A stretch of DNA of 64,000 bases from Allolobophora icterica (lineage: Eukaryota; Annelida; Clitellata; Crassiclitellata; Lumbricidae), in contig OY744612.1 in NCBI GenBank assembly GCA_963556255.1, positions 24,147,692 to 24,211,691 on the forward strand. The letters are read 5' to 3'. Numbering within the stretch: position 1 is the stretch's first letter; each line of letters begins with the position of its first letter. Positions 45,701-56,717 of the stretch are shown here, in pieces. Under the pieces are notes generated by a model. That model had not been told where the DNA came from, did not search any database, and saw only the letters and a program-made list of their open reading frames with translations. A program made the position numbers and the translations under genes.

Positions 45701-48700
45701 ATAAACGTTTTGCAGTTGCCTATTCTTTTATCCACTTTCGCCTTTTACAAGTGTGTTTATTAGCAACATAAGTGTCCAATTACTTTACGCATGCATTACA
45801 TTTCCGCTTACTTTGAGAATGTCGCGGCTGAGATCTTTGATGTCAGTCAAATGAAGCGTTATTCTCTGACCCAGATCTTCAATTCCACAACCACCTTTGA
45901 CCTCACTTTCTCGATGTCCACAAACATCACAAGTCGTTGCCATGATCACCACCTCCTTGAAAAACGGTATATCTACAATAATTTCAAACAGCAAATCTCA
46001 TAAATTTAAAATATAATCAAATTTGAAAAAAGATTACAGGGAAAATAAGTTTGCAATGTTTATAATACTTGACTAAAGCCTGCTTGAAATTTCGATGATG
46101 TGGCTTCCTGATTTTCGATCTTAACATTTCCAGCCGATGACAACAGAAATATTCTGCATAACGAGTAAAGTTATATGAAATATAGTATCAAAATACATTA
46201 ACACCAACAATGCACTCAAATATTTTCAAACACGAATCCTGCTACAGTGAGGTCACCGATCAGCTTTAGAAAATGATCTTATTATACTCAGCTTCATTAT
46301 AACAAAATATAACAAAAATCAACAATAACAATTGAAATATGTCATGGTGACAGAAACCAAGGTTGTTTACTACTTGTCAGCACAGTCAGTTACAGCTGGC
46401 GACACAGCAGAGCTAGCAGCGGCTAGGGAAAGTGTTTACATACAGTCCACTTGTCACAACACATGACTTTGTTCCTCTAACATTTGAAACCCTCGGTTCA
46501 ATTAATAGTATCGGTCAAGTGTTCATCACGGATGGAAAGCTATCTATTTCAATGCTTTTCAATGACAATTCACCATTTCAACACTGTTGTTTTTCACAGT
46601 ACTTTCTCCCTGCCTAAACCGAATGATAAGAAGCCATTCCAAATGTCATTAATTCCCCGGAAAATGTTTTCTTTCCAAAGGATTGCACTTACCTCTGGTA
46701 AAAATACAGTAATAATAAATGTTATTCATGATTAACAAAGACGAATATTCTATCAAAATTGCACCTACCGATTAGCTTCATGTTTGTGCTACATGGAGCA
46801 TTGCAATCTGGACAATTTGCCGAAAAACACAGCACCTGAAACCCAAAAACCACCGTATTGTATCGTAATGTAATAATGCTACTTTTTGGTAATGTTATTG
46901 AATATTTACTATACTGTACATTGATCTTGTATTCACATAGATTAGAAGAACTATCTAATGACATGCATTGCTCAGTGCTGTTAATAGTCCTAAGCAAACG
47001 TGTTTCACAGACTTGCTTATGGTCTAGATGCACTGACCTCATAGATTTCAACTGGTTCCATCCAATGAATTGCGGTTTGAAAATGCTGTTATGCAAAGAA
47101 GTGACAAATGATTGGTGCACTGTGCATTGCGATAACAGCAATGCACAACCTTCTGGATTAGATCGGATTAAACCAGATCTAAGGGCAACTTTCGTCCTGC
47201 ACTTTAACACTTTGTTAGACTCAACCAATCAATCACTAAATCACATATTTTCCTGTGAAAAATTCCAAGATAATTTCAAATCAAAGTCACTGTTGTTGAA
47301 TAACCATTCGTAGAACTACTTATTGACTGTTGAGTTGAACAGTTGTTGCAGATGCTCATCAGTCCTCCTACAAACAGGGTTTAAATTTAGATTAAATTAA
47401 ATATAAGCGGTAACAGCATGTCTTCAATTTGCAAAATTACAAACCTCATCTTTCAGTGTGGTGTTCGTTTCTTCATTTGCAGTTGTGGCTTCTTCGCTGA
47501 CTTCATCCTCATCTTCATCCTCAGCCTACAATAAGATGCACATGATTATGCATCTAGGTCAGAAATCATGTATACTGGTCACTGTTGAATATTTATCATC
47601 ATTATGCATCCAGGTCAAATATCATGCATATATAATGTCCCATTCATTATAATGCATCCAGTTCAAATATCATGTAGGTCAATGCTGAATATACATTATT
47701 ACGCCTTCAGATAAAAAATCATACATATGCATTTTGAACATTTGCTTGCATTTAGGATATTTCTTATTCATATATGATATTTATTATTCATATAGTTTAG
47801 GGTTGCATAATTATTTCTGCATCTTATTAATATGATAAACATTATTTTTTTTACAATCTAAGTCTCTACTGTCATAATTATTTTATAAAATTGGTAATTT
47901 ATTATATACACATGCAACATAATATTATTATTCAAAATAAGTTAATGCATATGGAAGTATTTACTTTCTATTAATAATTACAAAATGTTATGTCAAAGAA
48001 ACTTGATTAAAGAACTGTGTTGCAGTCAGCATCAATGTTAAGATGAAATCATTCCAACTAAGGGGTCGTCCATAAAGGATGTCTGCAAAATATGACCTAT
48101 TATTTGGACCCTCCCTCCCCCTTGTCCACATTTGTCCGCATTTGACCTTACCCTCCCTCCCTCCCCCTTTGCGGACGTCCGCACGACTAAGCAAATTTTT
48201 AATGTCATCATCATTATTTTTACAATTATTCCACAGTTCCTGTGCACGTTTAAGTAGCAGTTCGGGTTTCATATCGCAGGATGTGCTGTCATAAAAGCCT
48301 CTTTTAAAGTCTCAGTGCAGGTTATACCATGCAAGTGGTTTCAGGCAATCACTTCACTGACCTTTTCGTCTTTTGGGGAAGGTTGAAACAATGTGGTGTT
48401 TAAAAAACTATCAAATTTAAAAGTTTAGATGCGGACGTCCGCACTGGTCATAATCCTCCCTCTCCCTTGTCCGCATTTGTCTGCATTTCGATGACCCTCC
48501 CCCCCCCATTGCGGACGTCCTTTATGCATGACCCCTAACTGGGTCGTCGGCAGTGCAAATATGGTCAGTTAAGGTCCTTACCGCAGCACCGATATCAATG
48601 TCCTGCTGGTGTGTACGAACGTAGTGGGCCTCAATCAGATGTTCATCCTTTTGGGGAGCGTTAGGATTCTCGATGAAGCTGTTACCAGTCGGATCGTTGA

Positions 48701-51700
48701 TGATCTGGAAAGACATTGGCAGAAGACAGAGATAATTTATATTGAACTGAAAATTGATGCTTACTTACTTGTAAAAATCAATATCAAATCAATACAGTTT
48801 TGCGATGATCAAATATGCAGAAGTGGGTGCAGAGGTCAATAAGTCAAAGAGAAGGTCCAAAGAACCTCCACTAAACTAAGAAGATAGATTCTAGACAGAA
48901 ATTTTAAACAGTAGGATTCAATCACAATTTTTTAACACATAAACTATATTAAAATGAATAAAAGAACAGAGTGCTGGCATGGTTTTGTGAGCTGGGGCCA
49001 ATGTCGGGGTTTTACAGTCACAGATGGATCTGCATTCTGCAAATAAACAAAGAACGGTATTTCAATAGTTCAATGGCGACGGTTCAAACTTTCTCAGAAA
49101 CTTTTTGATTTAATCTTCTTGTGCTGCTAATAATTAGAACTCAAGAAATTATTTAAGCCCAGATAAAAACAATTACACTAAATTACAATTAATGAACAGA
49201 TGACTGATTTACTTCAGTGATACATCACTACACTGAATAAAATTACAATAATGCACAGTTGCATATGTTTGCAGATTGCAATCGTAAACATACAATCGTA
49301 AATGGTTTCTGTAGTTCTTTCAGCTGCAGTAACTTCTTAATGAACTCATCGATTTTTTCCGCATTTTCAGCATCAACTTCCTATAATGCAACACAACAAA
49401 ACTGGAATGGTTAAGAGGTTCACTCTGCAATTTTAATTATAAATGTAATCACAAATTCACATAGTGCAAATCCAAAAGAAAATCATTAGGACCAAACACA
49501 GAAATGTTTAGATCTGATAAGCAAAATTAAAGAAATCTGTTTTCAGTTCAAAATACTCTCTGGAACATAACAATAAAAACAATCATTCTAATATTTTACG
49601 CAAAGATATTGTACATTACAATAACAGTGCAACAATTTCCAGCTTTCCAGGTCAGCTAAGACTAGATCACAGGCAGCTACATTAACTGCATCGGTTGGTA
49701 AAAGGGAAAATTATCTGCCTCTGTGCAGGTAAAGCAAGGCAAGGAATAGCAATCGTTCACTTATGATGGGTCTCTTTAACAATTTCTCCAAGGCAAAGTT
49801 CCTGATTAGCGGGTAGCAGGATATTTCAGATGAAGTGAAGTGCAGAATCTCCAAACTGGAAGCACATCCAAGTGGATGTCCTCAAGTAATTAATTAAAGC
49901 TCCCATGTCCCATAACAGAACACAGTGGAAGTGCTCATTTCCCGCTCTTCAGCCCTTGGACCGGTAGCTGACAACTCACAGCGTTCTGGTCACGTAGTCA
50001 GTGCATTGCAGGGACTTGCTGTTTACTGTACAGCTTATCCTGATGACAGACAAAAACACACACAAAAAACTTGTCCAGGATCATTACAAGTCCACTCTGC
50101 AGGCTCACAGCTGCCATCATTAGGTTACAGGCCATGCAAACTACCTCTATATAAATGAATGGATACCCTGAATGAATGAATAACTGAATGATGTCGGCTG
50201 ACTGAACAGATGAATGCTATAGCCAGACAGCTTCACTGAAGGGTCCAGTAAACAACTAAGACATTACCCTTCGTTCCTTTTGCATCAACTGAAGACCAGT
50301 AACGACCGATTCAAGCAGACCTTCGACTGTATTCACTTCTGCACAACAAAACAAAAATCTGCTGTTAAACAGGCTACACAAATTCCTGCTGCATTAAAGT
50401 AACATACGGTAATCTGTTTATCATTACTGGTAATTTAATCAGCCAGTTTACTGGTTATTTAATGACTGCTTACAAAAAGGGATAATAACGAAAAAGTCGA
50501 TATTTAACCCTATACAGAAGTTCTTCTACAAAGCGTTAACCAGTATGATGTGTTAATAGCTTTGGGGGACATAGCACTACTTCACATTAAGCCGAATGAC
50601 GCATAAACTGGGAGTGCAAATGAGTCCCCATTGTGTCTATTTTTTATGAACAGAGTTTTTATAAGTTCAGAAAGAAATTTACAGATTTTTCAACGGATCA
50701 TAAAGAATGAAAATTTGTTCGTGCCTCCTTTCCTGCTCGGAATCTGTTCAAATTCGAGTTCTGGAATGGTAAACGATGCGTAGTCCGACTTAACAACTTG
50801 TCGATTCAGATCCTAAAAGAAGAAGAAATCCGATCATAAATTACTAGTACACATTGAGTTGTGGAAGTGGAATAGTCTAGTTGACTCTGGTGGCCATTGT
50901 ATGTGGACTGCCAACACAGACGACAGAGGTTCAAACCTTTGTCAGGGCAGAAAGATATTTAAGATATCTGCTCCATAAAACGAGTAAACTGTCAGTGGGA
51001 AGATGAGGCAGCAGAACAGAGAACAGCTATCTGTCCTCACATGTATGCTGAAGCTAATAAAACGAAGTCACTGACACTTTATATATGGGTACCTCTCAGG
51101 GTTAGCTGAAAAGACTGCACTTCTGTTTCAGTGCAACTTTAGATGGACTTATATTATTAGATACGAGTCAACAATGAAAACCTATTACAACACCATGTAA
51201 GTCAATCAAGTAAAGTACTTCTCGATCAGTTTTCATTCTTGGTCAATCATGATTTTATATACATTGCATTTTACTCCTAAACTAAATTACAGCCGATCAT
51301 GAGAAAATCAACTTTATATACAAGTGGGTAGAGTAAAGCATTAAATTCTTCTAAGTGTGACGCCTTTAAAATAAAAATGACTTAGCAAAAATCCACTGTT
51401 CAGTAATTTCTTAAATGGAAAATAAATCTACACTGGATTAAAACAATTAATGTTTTTTTCCAATATACATATGCAATATTCTATTGTTCTTCCTTCAAAG
51501 TAGACATTTTTGTCTATGTACCACTGTTACCAAAACTTAGTTCAAGAGACTCTCAGAATAAAATACCACGATTATCTGTAGGGCCTCTTATTTATACCCG
51601 GTAAAAAGTTTACCATAATTGGTTATGAATTACGTAAAGTTTTAAACGTTTGTACACACCTCTGATTTTCTAACTGACAGTGTATACTGGATTCCTTTTT

Positions 51701-53835
51701 CCTGGATCTTCCCACCAGACTGAATACTTCGATCTGAGTATTGACAGTTATCGCATTGGAAAGATGAAATTATCACCTCTCGGAAAAACGGGATCTTGGT
51801 CAGAAGAAGACGGGTTACACCCTGACAGCAACAACCCAGATTTAATTATTCTGCCATAATTACATACCTGTACCTGTAAGATAAATATATGTGCAATAAA
51901 GGTATTTGTGTAAATAAATATAAATATGTAATATGTAAGGAGCGTTTAACTGTGCCCTACAGGCACAGTCAACCTGATATCACTAAAATACAATCCACAA
52001 GACGGCCCTCAGGTTCACATGCTGAGAGCGCCTCTGAATAGTTCGCACTGCGAGAGGCGCTTTATAAATTCTCAGATACCATACAATACCATACCATAAT
52101 TAAATATGTGGTTCTTTAATTTGATTATTGTTTGAAATTCTCCACGGGTGGCGTCCTCCTTTTTATGTCAGATATCACATTTCTCTCACGAATTTATCCA
52201 CTTTATTCCAGTCTTGTTGTCAAGACCTTAAACCTCAAGACCAAGACCAAGACCAAGACCTTGAACCTCAAGACCAAGACCAAGACCAAGACCTTGAACC
52301 TCAAGACCAAGACCAAGACCTTGAACCTCAAGACCAAGACCAAGACCTTGAACCTCAAGACCAAGACTTTGAAACTCAAGACCAAAACCGAGAAAAATAC
52401 CCAAAAAGTCACAACCATAGGCTATCCAGACTTCTATTCCTTACTAAAAAACTGTCAAGTCGGACTACTCACTATTTTAATTAAAACATGAATCTTTTAT
52501 TTTATTCAAACAAAACAACTCCAAATGCAGAGTGGAGAGAATTCCGAATTCGTATTTACAAAAGTCTCATGCGAAATATTATTCCAAATGCCTGTTGCAT
52601 TTTATAAAAACCAATTCGCTCAGAATTTTCTTACCAAGACGTGACCTGTGGGGCCTCATAAAAATTCTGCCATGTGAAAAATACGTTCTACAGTGCTGAA
52701 TTCACTGGCACACAGAGCAGCTTTTCAAGTACCGGATGTACATGTTTACAAATGTACAAATTGTGAGTCTGTTTTGAAATCATTCCATGGTAAATAACCG
52801 GAAGTTAAAATAAATGTCCAAAACAACAGTAAAGCCTCACTCACACCGTGTAAATACTAAAGCAATTCTATTAGTAATTATTGGATAAATTATTAAAATC
52901 CTTGCGTTTTGTTAAATGACTCTTTATATGGTAATTGCGAAGACTGAGTGCCTCCAATAAAAACAATATGGTTGCCACCGACTTCGCTCCAATAGAGCGC
53001 CGCTGCCTACACATCCCACAATGCAATGTGCTAAGTAAGTAAGTCGAACACCTGAAGTTAAACGAAAATAAACTTCAGTTAGATTGAAAATTAAAATATA
53101 TGAATACATGTTAAGAAATGGTTTAATCCATTATTTTATATATATAAAAAGCTACCTACCAGGAACATCCCACAATGCAGTGTGCTAAGTAAGTAAGTAA
53201 AACGAACACTTATTACAAACACAACTGAATTATTTTGTTTATATCTAACGGATTAAACCATTTCTTAAGATATATGCATATATTTCAATTTTCAATCAAA
53301 TTAAACTTCGTTTTACTTCAAGTGTTAATTTGACTACAAGTGTTCGTTTTACTTACTTACTTAGCGCATTGCATTGTGGGATGTGGCTGGTAGGCAGCGG
53401 CACTCTACTGGAGCGAAGTCGGTGGCAACCATATTGTTTATATAGGGAGGCACTCAGTCTTCGCAATTACCCTTTATATTGTCAAAAGTCTTGGTCTTGG
53501 TCTTGGAAAACCAAGACCAAGACTTTGAACCTCAAGACCAAGACCAAGACCAAGACCTTGAACCTCAAGACCAAGACCAAGACCAAGACCTTGAACCTCA
53601 AGACCAAGACCAAGACCAAGACTTTTAAAAACGAACTCGAGTGCACTCGAGACCAAGACCTTGGTCTCGAGGACAACAAGACTGCTTTATTCAGTAATGT
53701 ACTAAGAACAGTTCGAACCTGTTCGTAACAATGCATGCAGAGGCTCTCGATCTCCGTCACTCCATTCCAGTCCTCGGGATTCAAATCAGGAAACAACACG
53801 CACGGCATGTCATCCTTGTTAACTCCGTCTGACAT
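42742..53835 (-). CDS. ZPR1: Zinc finger protein ZPR1, complete
   Basis: Thirteen exons, in transcript order: 53835-53719, 51821-51660, 50812-50725, 50338-50268, 49380-49294, 48704-48582, 47525-47445, 46835-46769, 45972-45812, 45187-45077, 44719-44636, 43559-43491, 42864-42742; 1344 nt in one frame, 447 residues (human ZPR1 is about 460). Two C4 zinc ribbons: CMHC with CDNC (exons 1-2) and CPDC with CDVC (exons 8-9). Each is followed by an alpha/beta domain with its signature, [12 protein letters not shown] and [10 protein letters not shown]. Landmarks: [37 protein letters not shown]1 binds eEF1A and SMN complexes and shuttles between cytoplasm and nucleus. Start ATG precedes a short acidic leader and TEIESLC. 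Intron 3 has a GC donor. Confidence 0.96.
43882..44352. mobile_element. PIF/Harbinger-like MITE in ZPR1 intron
   Basis: Inverted ends GGGGCCATCCATATATTAC with TAA on both sides (43879-43881, 44353-44355). 471 bp, no transposase. A TAA duplication suggests Harbinger. Ends resemble those of the element at 48062. Confidence 0.65.
44449..44500 (+). repeat. Isolated LINE/SINE hairpin tail
   Basis: GGAGCGCCACTGAGTAG, loop, GAAGGGGTGCTATATAAG, followed by (GATA)n. The upstream body is not recognisable. Confidence 0.5.
47540..47720. repeat. Degenerate tandem repeat, ~50 bp units
   Basis: Three to four copies of ATTATGCATCCAGGTCAAATATCATG (about 47545, 47600, 47648 and a decayed one near 47700), starting about 15 bp upstream of the ZPR1 exon 7 acceptor. 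Confidence 0.65.
48062..48535. mobile_element. PIF/Harbinger-like MITE in ZPR1 intron
   Basis: Ends GGGGTCGTCCATAAAGGATGT and (reverse complement) GGGGTCATGCATAAAGGACGT, with TAA at 48059-48061 and 48536-48538. 474 bp, strongly pyrimidine-biased near both ends (CCCTCCCTCCC) with repeated GCGGACGTCCGCA palindromes. It ends 46 bp from ZPR1 exon 6. Confidence 0.7.
50339..50724 (-). other. ZPR1 intron 3 with GC-AG splice sites
   Basis: Exon 3 must end AAAGGAG and exon 4 begin AAGTGAAT to keep frame and the expected KGG..TVEGL sequence. No GT is available before an in-frame stop; the only fitting donor is GCACGA. The acceptor is TTGTGCAG. Confidence 0.6.
50880..51160 (+). repeat. tRNA-derived SINE
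   Basis: B box AGAGGTTCAAACC, body GGGAAGATGAGGCAG .. CTCAGGGTTAGCTGAAAAGACTG. Best preserved of the family that also has copies at 36525 and 37470. Confidence 0.65.
52025..52090 (+). repeat. LINE/SINE hairpin tail
   Basis: GAGCGCCTCTGAATAG, loop, GAGAGGCGCTTTATAAAT, then ATACCATACAATACC. Stem GCGCCTCT/AGAGGCGC is perfect. Confidence 0.6.
52209..53684. mobile_element. hAT-like element with subterminal minisatellites, ZPR1 intron 1
   Basis: Perfect 13-bp inverted ends CAGTCTTGTTGTC / GACAACAAGACTG and an exact 8-bp duplication CTTTATTC (52201-52208, 53685-53692). 1476 bp including a second transposon nested at 52930-53471. Each end has an array of CAAGACC-type units (about 52222-52385 and 53508-53630). 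The frames over the arrays ([16 protein letters not shown]) are repeat artefacts. It lies 34 bp inside the intron from ZPR1 exon 1. Confidence 0.85.
52930..53471. mobile_element. Long-TIR DNA element nested in the above
   Basis: Ends GGTAATTGCGAAGACTGAG on both sides, arms of roughly 140-200 bp, exact 8-bp duplication CTTTATAT (52922-52929, 53472-53479). The centre holds a third partial copy of the arm motif CATCCCACAATGCA..GTAAGTAAGTAA near 53166. Superfamily unassigned. Confidence 0.8.
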
Positions 53836-54777
53836 TATTTCAGTTGATACCCGATCGGACTAAAAATCTAGACAAATCTTTAAAATTGTTTTTATAAGTT
53901 TTATAAAACGTGCTTTCCAATATTGTATCATAAACCGGAAGTTCATTTATAAATAGAATTAGACTGGTTCCAGCCAGCTCTGGTTCCAGCGTATGTGAGC
54001 GAATAAGTAAGTAATATGATTCAAAATCTGGCAAATTTCTTATGAAATACAGCGCGTAGCAAAGTAATATCCATCGGTTTTCCGAGTCTCGTTTATGACA
54101 GTTCCTATATAACCTCCTAAGTTCATGTCATATACCTCTAGCGTTTAAACTGGTCTCTCTGGTGCAGCTTTCTTACGAGGTCCTTTGTTTAATCCCCCTT
54201 TGGTCTTCCGACATCCGGATCTCAATCTCATACTTCCCATGGTATTTGGGCAACTCCTCAGACTGATGTAGTGTACACTACAAGCTCGTCAACTAAACGC
54301 GAGTTTCTATCAAAAATTCGTACTACACACTGCACACTACTGACAAGTCGACTGCACATTCGAAAATGCAACTGCACACTTTTTCGTCAGTATTTTAGGT
54401 CCTGGCTAACTGGCACACATCGTTTGCTCAAAATTCCTGCTGTTCAAGCTATGCTTTAATGCACAAAACTTATGACTAGATGCATCTGAAATTGTGCTAT
54501 ACAACACTTTTCCATTTAATTATCATTGGTAACATTATCATATCAATGTAATTGGGAATAGGCTACATTTAGTGACACTTTATGAGGTGGTTAGTGGCTA
54601 CCTCCATGTCTTTAACACATCATGCTTGACAAGGTCTCGTGGGAATGTTTTTAATCAGGGTTCAAGGTTCAAGGTTATGCAGTCAGCATCCAGTTGAGCC
54701 ACCAGTCAGTTGATAAATTGCTTACCTGATAGTTACAGCTGTAATGTAATATTTTGATATTTCTCATTCCTTCAAAA

Positions 54778-54837
54778 AGCTGTCAGAGAATTTAATGTAA
54801 GAATATAAGAATTCTTACATTACATTCTCTGACAGCT
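54778..54837. repeat. Near-perfect 27-bp inverted repeat
   Basis: Arms 54778-54804 and 54811-54837 match at 26 of 27 around a 6-nt spacer. Partial direct repeats of CATTGGTAACA..TATG/CAATGTAATTGG lie on either side (54525 and 54841). Confidence 0.75.
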
Positions 54838-55039
54838 GATCATTGGTAACAGATTATATCTATGTAATTGGTTTAGGTTAATGTGCACATAAGAAGCATG
54901 ATACCTTACAGTGCATCCTATTCAATTGAGTTACTGGTTTTCACAACCAAGCAACCAAAACTGTATGTTTCAGGTAGTCACATAATAAATTATCATTACT
55001 TATATAATAAATTATCTTACCTTAAGTAGTATATTATTA

Positions 55040-55900
55040 TACCTGTAATTAGTAACTTCTATTGCACCAGTGTCTATTGCACAAGGCATCAACCGATAGC
55101 ACACCAAAACCAAGCCAAATTCAGGTCAATATCCAGAAGATCAGTCTATAAGACAGAAAGAGGCAGCCTATGGTGGTTAAGCAATTTGAAAGAGGTAAGT
55201 TTTAAGCTGAGAACGAAATGACACAAGCGACTGATCAGAGCACACAGACACAGGGAGGGAGTTCGAAAAAGTAGGTTCAGCTTGTTCATGGAGAACAGTT
55301 TTTGATTTAGGTATGACATGACAAAGATAATCAGGTGACCTTGTTGAACAATGGGGAACAACAACTGATTTTAAGTATTGTGGCTGGCAAGAGTTCAAAG
55401 TTTTATAAACTAAGACCCCAATTTGAAACCAATTCTTGCTGAACAGGAAGCCAAAGCAAAGATATATTGGCTATATGCTCATATTAGTTAAGGCTCTAGC
55501 CAAAGAGTTCAGCACTCTCTGCAGCTTCAGCATGTTTGACTTATTGATACAGCACCAGTTAAAGAAACGAGTTACAGTACTCTAGGTGACTGGAAACCAA
55601 TGCATTTGCAAGAGTTGTCCTCGCAGACAAGGGCACATAACATATGGTAATGCATAATTCTGCATATGTCACGAATGAACATATATGATGACTTACAAAT
55701 ACCGTTTACATGGCCAGTGAGAGAATGGTAGAACCGAAAGCATCGCCTAGGTTACAAGCAGCGTATCTTGCTATAAAAGACGATACAGAAACACATATAG
55801 TAGTAAGTACGTTAAAACTATTCATCTCGTTCACAAAAAGACAAGTGAACAATGATGAAAATTTATTTAATGATCCAAAACACATCACTGGCACAAGATT
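55040..55900 (-). mobile_element. CR1/L2-like LINE remnant, antisense
   Basis: Minus strand: AACNLGDAFGSTI (RT motif ARNLGVxFDS), later SFRSQLKTYLFQIA (ORF2 C-terminus), then a tail like GTGCAATAGAAGTTACT. Nucleotide similarity with 15540-16100 (TATGATGACTTA.AATACC.TTTACA) shows the same LINE family. Confidence 0.6.
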
Positions 55901-56502
55901 CTAGAGAACAGCTGAAAAAGTCCACGCATAATCCATGCACTAAACATATGCAATAAATTATAAATGCATATAATTATACCAAAATTTAATTAATTCCAAC
56001 AACGATCATGGCTCTACTTCAATAAGCATTCTCATAAAAGAGTTCATGTAAAATACTTGATAGGCAACATAAGAAAGGCGGTACGCAATGGTTGGCTTAT
56101 TATGCAAACTTGCCATTGGTAAAAGTCTCATTAGAGCATAGTCCAGAAAAAATTAGTCCTAGCATCCCTTAGTTGAACACTGCAGACAACAAGTTGTTCA
56201 GTAAACACACTGTTGCTTGACAACATTGCGTCAACATCACTAGATACAACATGAATCAAAAAGTAGACTACAAATCAACAGGCCAATGATTTCACACCAC
56301 ATCATCAACAAATGACAATCCAACAGTTGCAGGAAAATCAAAATAGTAAATCACTATTATGCAAAAATCATACATTTACCTAAAACAGAATAACACATGC
56401 AGTCAGTCTCTGTCACTCTGTCTGTATATTTGTCTGTCAGTCACTGTCTGTCTCTGTCTCTATTTATCTGTCTCTAACAATTGCAAGAAGTCACTCTAAA
56501 CA

Positions 56503-56508
56503 TTTATT
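56503..56508 (-). promoter_or_regulatory. Poly(A) signal of the dynein gene
   Basis: AATAAA on the minus strand, about 210 nt after the dynein stop codon. Confidence 0.55.
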
Positions 56509-56717
56509 GCAGAAGTGGCTGATACATTCAAATTGCAACAAGTTTAAATAAAAAGTCTAAGAAATTATAGCTCAAAAATCTCTTCAAATCATCACAAAAT
56601 AATTCACTGTAAACATTCCAACAAGTCCATAAAGAGCAACTGGTAAAAATTTAAGCAACACCCAGACAATCACTGTTCTCAGAAGCACTTCAGGTCCAGC
56701 CAGAGAGGAACATCTGA

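Larger units (their letters stand above)
53836..56717. other. Intergenic region between ZPR1 and the dynein gene
   Basis: No coding exon found. Contains the ZPR1 promoter side (53836-54300, without a clear TATA box), a hairpin at 54778-54837, an antisense LINE remnant at 55040-55900 and the dynein 3' UTR to about 56500. Confidence 0.6.

Noticed and set aside
46722..47228. 168-codon minus-strand frame as a separate gene
   Set aside because: Its last part is ZPR1 exon 8 (46769-46835); the rest is intron read-through.
52128..52491. [13 protein letters not shown] repeat protein
   Set aside because: Encoded by the CAAGACC array of a DNA transposon inside ZPR1 intron 1; open in several frames and on both strands.
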